Below, in pieces: positions 57,273 through 64,000 of a DNA stretch of 64,000 nucleotides. The notes under the pieces were generated by a model. It was given only the letters and a program-made list of their open reading frames with translations, did no database searches and was not told the DNA's origin. Every line of letters starts with the position of its first letter. Positions within the stretch are counted from its first letter, which is position 1. Origin of the DNA: JAEUMW01 sp963734295 (GTDB lineage: Bacteria > Pseudomonadota > Gammaproteobacteria > Burkholderiales > JAEUMW01). A program made the translations under genes and the position numbers. The stretch spans positions 6,795 through 70,794 of the forward strand of contig CAVTGS010000022.1 in NCBI GenBank assembly GCA_963734295.1, read 5' to 3'.

Positions 57273-57372
57273 TTCCGCGCACCCAGTAGAAACAGTGTAA
57301 GCGACCAACCGATCCACCTGGAATTTTGCGGTGAGCCCATGCACGCTTGGTGCTTTTGCGAAGGTGCGGGAA

Positions 57373-57675
57373 ATGGGGAAGCGGCACGGTGCGCAATACT
57401 GGCGAGCGCATGTTGAGGCGTGGCATCGAAGTGATCTGACGCAGCGGGAATACTGCGCGAAACACGAACTGAGCGAGAAGTCGTTTTATCGTTGGCGCAG
57501 CAAGGAGAAGGAAACCATTGCGGCGGCAAGTTCATCGCTGACGCTGGTACCGATCAGCGTTGGTACGCCGGCAACCAGCAGCGTCGTACGGTTACACAGT
57601 CCCGGCGGCTGGCGAGTCGAGTTGCCGGGAGGCAATGTTTCTTGGCTGGCCGAGTTGCTGAGGCAACTGCCATGA
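57373..57675 (+). CDS. tnpA: IS66 accessory protein TnpA
   Basis: 100 residues from ATG 57373 (an earlier start at 57331 is possible). The IS66 OrfA pattern is YWRAHVEAWHRSDLTQREYC and LSEKSFYRWR. Role in transposition is unclear but the gene is needed in IS66 relatives. Overlaps tnpB by 4 bp. Confidence 0.88.
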   Translation: MGKRHGAQYWRAHVEAWHRSDLTQREYCAKHELSEKSFYRWRSKEKETIAAASSSLTLVPISVGTPATSSVVRLHSPGGWRVELPGGNVSWLAELLRQLP

Positions 57676-58013
57676 TGCCGGCACTGAACCAAGTCTGGCT
57701 GGTTGTCGAACCGATCGACATGCGTGCCGGCATCGACGGTTTGTCGCAGCGAATCCAGAACACGCTGGGACGTAGTCCCTGCGATGGCAGTGCGTATGCC
57801 TTTCGCAACCGACGTCTGAATCGGCTCAAGCTCCTGGTGTGGGATGGCACCGGCGTGTGGCTGTGTCATCGACGCCTGCATCAGGGTCACTTTACTTGGC
57901 CCGGCGCCGACACTGCGGTGTTCACCCTCACTGCTGCGCAGTGGCAATGGCTGATCAGCGGGGTCGATTGGCAGCGACTCGAGGCAGCAGCGCCGGCGCA
58001 CTGGCGGGTCTGA
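57672..58013 (+). CDS. tnpB: IS66 accessory protein TnpB
   Basis: 113 residues from ATG 57672. Sequence motifs are those of the IS66 OrfB family: VWLVVEPIDMRAGIDGLSQR, NRRLNRLKLLVWDGTGVWLC and RLHQGHFTWP. A frame open further upstream in tnpA is not used. It ends 97 bp before tnpC. Confidence 0.92.
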   Translation: MMPALNQVWLVVEPIDMRAGIDGLSQRIQNTLGRSPCDGSAYAFRNRRLNRLKLLVWDGTGVWLCHRRLHQGHFTWPGADTAVFTLTAAQWQWLISGVDWQRLEAAAPAHWRV

Positions 58014-58109
58014 ACAGCAGCGCGCAATCGCCCACAAGAACCTCAGTAATTATCGCCGAAAGCCCCTGTTCATGAGGCTTTGCGGCCTGTTATCGAGTAT
58101 AATAATGGC

Positions 58110-59734
58110 ATGGATTTGCACGCTGAACTGGCCCGCTTGAATGCCGCGCCCGAACTTGCGGAGTTGGTTCTCGGCACCGTTCAGAAATTCATCGATCAGG
58201 CACAAGAACAAGCCGCCGAATCCACTCGGTTGAGCGAGCAAGTCAGCCGCCGCGACACCGAGCTTCACGCCGCCAAGATCCAGATCCAGGCCCTCACGCT
58301 GGAGTTGGCACACCTGCGCCGGATGCGCTATGGCGCGAGCAGCGAAGCCTTCTCGCCCGAGGAGCGCGATCTGTTCCAGGAGACGCTGGCCAGCGATCTG
58401 GCCGCGGCCCAAGCCGAACTGGCCAAGAAGCAGGCCGAGGCCGCAGCGAGTGCCGAGCCGGCCCCGCCGCGCATCCCGCGTTCGCGCGCCGGTCGTCAGC
58501 CGCTGCCAGATCATCTGCCGCGTATCGAACACCTGCATGAACCGGAGTCGTGCACCTGTGGGCTCTGTGGCATGGCGCTGGTCAAGATCGGTGAGGACAT
58601 CAGCGAACAGTTGGATGTTGAGCCGGCCCGCTTCTTCGTGCATCGGCACATCCGCCCGCAGTACGCCTGCCGTGCCTGCGAGACGGTGTCTGCCGCACCG
58701 ATCCCTGCGGCCGTGATCGACGGCGGGATGGCAGCCACGGGCCTGCTGAGCGGGGTGACCCTCAGCAAGTTCCTCGATCACCTGCCGCTGTACCGGCTGG
58801 AGCAAATCGCGGCGCGCGATAAGGTGATGCTCTCGCGTACCACGATGGCCGAATGGGTGGGACGGCTTGGCGTGGCACTGCAGCCGCTGGTCGATCGCCT
58901 GGCGATGATGTTGCTCGAACGTAGCGTGCTGCATGCCGATGAAACACCGGTGGCGCAGCTTGATCCGGGCCGTGGCAAGACCAAGCGCGCCTATCTGTGG
59001 GCGTACCGCAGCAACGTGCTGGAAACGGGACCGCCGATCGTGGTGTTCGATTACCAACCCAGTCGCGCCGGCACCCATGCCCAGGCGTTTCTCTCGGGAT
59101 GGCGAGGCCATCTGATGGTCGATGATTTCGCTGGCTACAAGGCCTTGTTTGCCGACGCGGTGACCGAGCTTGGCTGCATGGCCCATGCTCGCAGGAAGTT
59201 CTTCGACCTGAATGAATCACAAGCGAACCCGATTGCACGGGAAGCGCTTAACCGGATCGCGGCCTTGTATGCATCGAGGCGCAGGGCCGGGACATGGATA
59301 TCGTGGCGCGAACTGAGTTGCGTCAGGACCAGGCGCATCCGCAACTTCAAGCCATGCACGACTGGTTGCTGCGAACGCGTGTGAATGTGGCCAATGGCGG
59401 CGGCACGGCGAAGGCCATCGACTACAGCCTGAAGCGCTGGCAAGCCTTGAGTCGCTATGCCACCGACGGACGATTGCCAATCGACAACAATCCGGTGGAG
59501 AACACCATTCGGCCGATCGCCATCGGGAAGAAGAACTGGCTCTTCGCCGGGTCCGAGCGTGCCGGCAAACGGGCGGCGGCAATTCAGACTCTACTGGCCA
59601 CCGCAAAACTCAACGGCCTCGATCCGGCTGCGTGGCTGCGTGACACGCTGGACAAACTGCCTACCTGCCGCAACAGCCACATCGATTCACTGTTACCGCT
59701 CAGCACCGCACCTCTACACCACACGACTTCGTAA
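58110..59734 (+). pseudogene. tnpC: IS66 transposase TnpC, one frameshift
   Basis: The gene reads from ATG 58110 to about 59270 (leucine-zipper region, zinc-binding CTCGLCG..CRACE, DDE motif HADETPVAQL, RAYLWAYRS) and then needs a one-base correction to finish in the frame ending at 59734 (RDMDIVARTELRQDQ, NNPVENTIRPIAIG with the catalytic Glu). A base is missing near TATGCATCGAG 59268. Length would be about 541 residues. Could be sequencing error. Confidence 0.85.
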
Positions 59735-59761
59735 GCATACGTGGGTGGGCTGCACGCTTAC

Positions 59762-59970
59762 AGACTATGTACGGAGAGCGGTGACCGGCCGAATCGACCC
59801 CAAGGCGGCAGCGAGGTGTGACCGACTGCAATGCGAGGTGCAGATGTCCGTGGGCAAGAGTCGCTGGCCGGCATGGGACGCCAAAAGCGGCCAACTCGCA
59901 ACTGTTCGACTTGAGTCGCAGCGTCCTTCAGGTGAATGACACGGCAGCCTCCACTAGCGTGCAACGCGAT
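59762..59970. other. Short stretch between IS66 and the NTPase remnant
   Basis: About 210 bp with no gene. It contains GTGACCGG and GTGTGACCG-like motifs and may be part of another element's end. Nothing further is seen. Confidence 0.4.
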
Positions 59971-62170
59971 TCACAACCTCGACTCGTGCAGCTCGTTCAC
60001 TCGACCGGGATAAAGGGTGACTTCGAGCGACTCGGTCACCCGCACTACCGCCGTCGTGTGCCAATACCGTGACGCTCGGCTGCCAGAGCCGGACTCGTAG
60101 CGCCGCAGAAGCACCAGAAGCAACAGGTGAGACGCGTTAGCGGAAAGAAGATCCCGGACGAGTGTCGTGCGACACTGCAATCGTGAGCCGCTACTGCGCT
60201 CACCGTCGCGGCCATCGGCGCGGTGAGCCCACGCCTCCGAGTGCACGACGACGTCGCCCGCGGGATTGCTCCACGTTCTGTGGAATGGGTCGGTCGAGGC
60301 GAGCTGCCCAAACGCATTCACGGCGCTGGTAAGCCTGGCTCTGTGCGCAGCCCCGACGACGCCTAGCGCGTCGGCGACGTCGAGCCGAGCGTCCCGTTCC
60401 GGGGTCACCACCCAGGGAAGGTAGGGCTCGTGCGAACGCCCGGAATCACCGTCGGCATCCTCATACACATCCAGCCGCGGCAGATAGGCCTGGAAGGGAT
60501 CCGTTCTGGCCAGCTTTCTGGCCAGCCCCGCGCTTTTGCGGCTCGGCACCAAAGCCGACTGCACGTGCACGCCAACGCCGTCCTTGGCGTTCCAGTCACC
60601 GTCCACGACCAACCAATCGCCTATCGAGGACCCGATGCCGAGAAGCGAGAGGAGTTTGTCCGGGGCGCCTGTCAACACCACTCCTCTCTCGCCTGCCTCG
60701 CGCAGGTTGATCCGGGTATCCACGGGCCTCCAGTCCGTGCCGTCGGCCAGCCAGAGGCCCTCGGGGTGCGTCAGCACGCGGCGGCGGATCCACTGGGCCC
60801 ACGGGCTGTCCTCGTAGGGGTGGCGAACTACGGGGTACTTGACCAGGAACTCGCCGGCGACGCAGTGCAAGGCATGCCAGCACAAATGCTCGCCGTACGA
60901 GTGGTGCTCGTCACTGATGCCACGAAGGCCCTCGCGCCGGTGGCCGGCGCGACCCCCGAAGTCCGACATGTGCGTGATCTCCGCATCGCGCCGGCGCACC
61001 CAGGCGTTGATGGCATCCGCCGTTTCCCACCGCGATCGACCAAACACATTGCTCAACCCGGTGACCTCGTACTTGTCGAAGTCGTACTCCAGGTGGAGTT
61101 CCTTCTCCGGCGCCGGGAACTCCTCGGGCCGCGACTGGTAGAACGAATTACCGGCGTAGTCATTCGACGTCTTCATCGGATACTGCGAACGATTGACCTC
61201 TTCGATCGCCTTCAACGCAGCAGGTCCAAGCGTGATCCGGCCATGGCGAGCGCACGCCAGCAGGGCCTGTGCGGCGAAATGCTTTCGCAGGACATGGCGG
61301 TCCGTTGTGTCGACGACGATCTTCTCGAGCAACGCCTGTTGTCCGGCGACGCTATCCGGGTCATCAATAGCAATCCGCGCAAGAGCAATCAAGAGCCAGA
61401 GTTGTGCATGAAGGTGGAGGAACCGCAGCTCCTTCGCCTGGAACGCACCCGCATGAGTCCAGTCGAACCGCGCCGCGACTTGATCGAGGACATCGGACCT
61501 GCCCAGCCTCACCGCCGTCCGGAGGCTGTGGGCGGCCATCCAACGGCGGGAAGCATCGGGCGACCCTAGGCAAACCAGATAAGCCCGGCTGCGGCATCGA
61601 CGGGCTCCCCCGAAGGGTAGAGCTCAGGCTGCCAAGCCGCTGACGACGCCAGCTTGGCGGGGCCGCTGCTGAGCAGCCGCGTCAGCGCTTGCTGGCCCAC
61701 CCCGGGAGCCGCCTTTAGATTGAACTCAGCGGCGAGGCTCAACCACACGGACGCGGGAATCGACGCGTTGGGTCGAGAGAACTCCCGGACCAAACCCATG
61801 ACTATGGTTTGGCGATCCAGACCGGAGAGCGCGGACAGGTCATTGAGCTGCGATGCCGACAGACAGTCGAAAGCAATGAATTCAAACGCGTTGTCGCGCA
61901 CAAGGATCTCGGCGCACTCGCGCAGTGCAGTCGCGAGAGCATGCGATGCCCCGGACCAAGCGTCCTTGCACGCACGAAGCTCGTGAAGCTTGCCGTAGAG
62001 ATCAAGCGTCCCTTGCCGGGCAATCATCTTGAGGTAGGTCGGCCAGTCCCCGAACGCGACCTTCGGCCGCAAAAGATCGAGGAGGTGCCACTCCAGGCGT
62101 GTCCCGACGCCGCGTCCTTCCACGGACGTCATCGCCTTGGCGACCGCAAGTTCGTCCACGGGATCCAGGT
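59971..62170 (-). pseudogene. C-terminal part of a large NTPase-type protein, 5'-truncated, one frameshift
   Basis: About 733 codons in two frames joined by a one-base shift near 61588. The upper part (AFGDWPTYLKMIARQGTLDL) and the lower (SQYPMKTSNDYAGNSFYQSR, SLLGIGSSIGDWLVVDGDWN, LLLLVLLRRYESGSGSR) have no domain I can name with certainty. The C-terminal RYESGSG...TTAVVRV stretch resembles the ends of large NACHT-like ATPases. The N-terminal part with the P-loop is absent; upstream DNA is unrelated. Two lesions make it dead. Confidence 0.5.
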
Positions 62171-62242
62171 GAGTGTGTACGCCGGATTTGATGTTCTGAT
62201 GTTCACGTATGCCGATGGTGGGATTTGGCGAACTGGAGGTGA

Positions 62243-62276
62243 AACGCCGTCAGTATTTTGGGCTGACGGCGTTTTT
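62243..62276 (+). terminator. Strong rho-independent terminator-like hairpin
   Basis: An 11-bp perfect stem (AACGCCGTCAG at 62243 pairs with CTGACGGCGTT at 62263-62273) around a 9-base loop, followed by T5. It points to the right on the plus strand. No plus-strand gene ends here; it may have been carried in with the element to the right or be a remnant of displaced DNA. Confidence 0.75.
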
Positions 62277-62294
62277 CATTGAAGCGTGCGGGAA

Positions 62295-62507
62295 TCAGAA
62301 TGGTGGATCGTCGGTGGATTTGTGCGGATCGGGATGAACGAGGTTGTGGTGGGAACGATCTTCGTAGAAGCGATGGATCTGTTGGCCGTAGTGAGTCTCG
62401 AAGAGATGGAGGATGTCGTAGAGGAAGTCATGGATCTCGACGACGGCCTCATCGGCGAGCGGCGGCAGATTGATCGTGATGTTGGCGGGGCGGGAATCGG
62501 GACGCAT
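62295..62507 (-). CDS. Small accessory protein of the transposase/ATPase element (70 aa)
   Basis: ATG 62507 lies 16 bp after the ATPase gene's stop on the same strand. The product reads RPDSRPANITINLPPLADEA then VVEIHDFLYDILHLFETHYG and ends with a His/Pro tail. It is acidic and helical in the middle. Its place as third gene of the operon suggests it belongs to the element. Function unknown. Confidence 0.6.
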   Translation of the reverse strand: MRPDSRPANITINLPPLADEAVVEIHDFLYDILHLFETHYGQQIHRFYEDRSHHNLVHPDPHKSTDDPPF

Positions 62508-62523
62508 GGCGATCAATGCCGAA

Positions 62524-63369
62524 TCAGCGGCTGGACTGGGCGCGACGGGCGCTCGTGAGCTCGGGCTGAGCGAACACATCCAGATAAAGCTTCTCATCGA
62601 GCACGGGCAAGTCGCGCTGTGCCGCGGCCGCCAGAAGCTCGGCAGCGAGCGTGGTCAGGATGCGGTAATTGCCGGCCGCGTGATCGCACAGCGTGTGCCG
62701 TAGCTGGGGCGTCATCAGACTGGCGTTACCGGCACCGGCGAGCAGATGGTTGAGGCAGGCGAGCAGTTCGTCGCGGCTGGCATGTTCGGTGGCGAGCCGG
62801 GTACGAATGCGGGAGCCAAGCGGCACCAGTTCCTCGCGGCGTAGCTTGTCGATCAAACGCGCATCGCCGGCCAGTACCACGCACAGCAGCGGCTGCGAAT
62901 CGAAACGCGCGCTGGCCAGAAGGCGCAGTTCACTGAGCGCAGCCGGACTCATCTCCTGGGCCTCGTCGATTAACAGCACCGGTCGGCGGTGCGTCGTTTC
63001 CATGTGGGCAAACCAAAGCTCACGCAACGCCTTGAAGCCGCCCCAGCGGTTATGCGGGCGCAGGGCTACGGCAAAGATGTCGCCCAGTTCGCGATAGAAA
63101 TCGGCCAGATTGCTCTGCGGATGATTGAGGGCACCGACCGTGATGTCCGGCACTCGCGAGAGTCGCTGCGCGAGCAGGCGCAAGGCGACGCTCTTACCGG
63201 TGCCCGGATCGCCGTGGATCATCGCAAAGCCGCCCTCACGGATCTGGGCATGTTCGATGCGCCAGCAGAAATTCTCGATCCGGGGCGCAACGTAGATTGC
63301 CTCGGTCGGCAATTCGGGGGAGAAGGGATTCCATTTCAGCCCGTAGAGGGCGAGCAGTTTCTGGTTCAT
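62524..63369 (-). CDS. AAA+ ATPase (ExeA/TniB/MuB-like) of a two-component transposon
   Basis: 281 residues. Walker A HGDPGTGKSVALR near residue 51, Walker B VLLIDEAQEMSPAALSELR and sensor LRLLASARFDSQPLL. It starts MNQKLLALYGLKWNPFSPEL, the usual start of ExeA-like transposition ATPases. It overlaps the transposase stop by 4 bp (ATGA). Partner of the transposase in target capture. Confidence 0.92.
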   Translation of the reverse strand: MNQKLLALYGLKWNPFSPELPTEAIYVAPRIENFCWRIEHAQIREGGFAMIHGDPGTGKSVALRLLAQRLSRVPDITVGALNHPQSNLADFYRELGDIFAVALRPHNRWGGFKALRELWFAHMETTHRRPVLLIDEAQEMSPAALSELRLLASARFDSQPLLCVVLAGDARLIDKLRREELVPLGSRIRTRLATEHASRDELLACLNHLLAGAGNASLMTPQLRHTLCDHAAGNYRILTTLAAELLAAAAQRDLPVLDEKLYLDVFAQPELTSARRAQSSR

Positions 63370-64000
63370 GGGTGATCCTTGTCAGTGCGCGGCAGATAGG
63401 CGGGTGGCAAGCCGGTGGCGGCATAGTCGGCGAGCAACTGGCGCAGCAGTGGTGCGATGCCTGAAGGCGGCAGCGGCGACAGATCGGTTGTCACCGGGCT
63501 CAGGCGCCGACGCTGGCCATCGGCGTTGGCGGATTTATCCAGTGGTTTGACCGGGCAGAGGATGGCCGCGGTCCGCGGATCCACCAGATCGACTTGGGTC
63601 AGGTCCCAGCGGGCGTAACGCAGGTGAACCACGGTGAGGTGGCGATATCGCGCCGGAATCTCGAAGCGTTGCCCGGCCAGGCTCACCGTGCCATCGGAAC
63701 GGCGCTGCCGACGTGCCGCCTCGATGCGGAAGGCGGCGGAGAGGGTCGCCGTATCCGGGCATTCGCGCCGGACATTGGGGCCGGCGAGATAGCGATCCAA
63801 CGGTGTGGCATCGATCTCGGAATGATGCGTGCGGTGGTATTCCTGCTCGATCCAGGCTTGCGTGGCTTGATTGAGGAGGTCCAGGGTGAGGGATACTTCC
63901 CCTTCGAGCATGGCCATCAGGCGTCCCTCGACGCGGCCCCAGAAGGCCTCCTGTTTGGCATTCTGATAGGGGGAATAAGGCAGGGTCGTTTGATGTGCGT
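63366..64000 (-). CDS. DDE transposase (rve/Mu-type), 5' part beyond window
   Basis: The frame enters from the right edge: QTTLPYSPYQNAKQEAFWGR carries the catalytic Glu region, followed by WIEQEYHRTHHSEIDATPL and a Mu C-terminal beta-barrel (DGTVSLAGQRFEIPARYRHL). The first two catalytic Asp residues and the start lie outside. It pairs with the AAA+ ATPase. About 210 codons are visible. Confidence 0.88.
   Translation of the reverse strand, partial: AHQTTLPYSPYQNAKQEAFWGRVEGRLMAMLEGEVSLTLDLLNQATQAWIEQEYHRTHHSEIDATPLDRYLAGPNVRRECPDTATLSAAFRIEAARRQRRSDGTVSLAGQRFEIPARYRHLTVVHLRYARWDLTQVDLVDPRTAAILCPVKPLDKSANADGQRRRLSPVTTDLSPLPPSGIAPLLRQLLADYAATGLPPAYLPRTDKDHP

Larger units (their letters stand above)
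57297..59761. mobile_element. IS66-family element (about 2,465 bp)
   Basis: Both ends read GTAAGCG inward: 57297-57303 and, inverted, 59755-59761. Between them lie tnpA, tnpB and tnpC in order. The 8 bases flanking the left end (GAAACAGT) and the right end (AGACTATG) differ, so no target duplication is visible. The tnpC frame is broken by one base, which may make it non-autonomous. Confidence 0.85.

Noticed and set aside
61809..62282. A plus-strand frame of 157 codons ending at the terminator hairpin
   Set aside because: It is antisense to the NTPase remnant for most of its length and lacks any family motif.

Overview
The window is about 64 kb of GC-rich DNA from a proteobacterium. Gene families and codon use (TRAP carriers, PII-like DUF190 with CrcB, a PrkB-type phosphoribulokinase, homodimeric AceE, many YceI and cytochrome b561 genes) fit a betaproteobacterium of Burkholderiales type. 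No rRNA, tRNA or CRISPR array was seen, so placement rests on gene content only.

Layout. 0-4.1 kb: a TRAP transporter (dctPQM, dctM cut by the window edge) with a divergent GntR/FCD regulator, a perfect 16-bp palindrome between them, and a LysR regulator. 4.3-14.7 kb: mostly metabolic and poorly known genes: a PHP-domain hydrolase, a protein with two CBM21-like modules, a crotonase-family protein, a class 3 lipase with a long charged N-terminal repeat, a GNAT acetyltransferase, a PhoD-like phosphatase, and a large unknown protein in the same operon. 14.7-24.4 kb: aceE between a PIN toxin and a Phd/ParE module, purL, a broken P-loop NTPase and prkB. 24.5-26.3 kb: a graveyard of fragments (SRAP, maltose acetyltransferase, IS91 transposase) bounded by an inverted repeat. 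26.4-37.7 kb: an SH3 protein, the NAD(P)HX repair enzyme, fluoride export (crcB plus DUF190), modABC, AraC regulator with FAD oxidoreductase, an SRPBCC protein, and a histidine kinase/response regulator pair.

37.8-43.7 kb: small secreted proteins and a duplicated locus. One copy is intact. The other is split cleanly by about 2.85 kb carrying folD and several gene remnants. 43.8-55.4 kb: DoxX, YdcZ-type transporter, MliC-like lipoprotein and DODA-type dioxygenase, then an MFS gene broken by an IS21-family element with a visible 6-bp target duplication, then DedA-rhodanese, two YceI proteins, cytochrome b561, a short-chain dehydrogenase, WrbA and pirin. 55.5-64 kb: a mobile-element pile-up (IS3 fragment, IS110, IS66, and a two-component transposase/ATPase element) next to the 3' portion of a large NTPase-type gene.

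A recurrent feature is the single-base frameshift. Five otherwise well-conserved genes (the 12.3-kb unknown gene, purL twice, modA, yceI, cytochrome b561) are each repaired by removing one base. The uniform direction suggests sequence error rather than decay in these genes, unlike the fragments in the 24.5-26.3, 39-42.4 and 55-62 kb regions, which are truncated or chimeric and look like true remnants.
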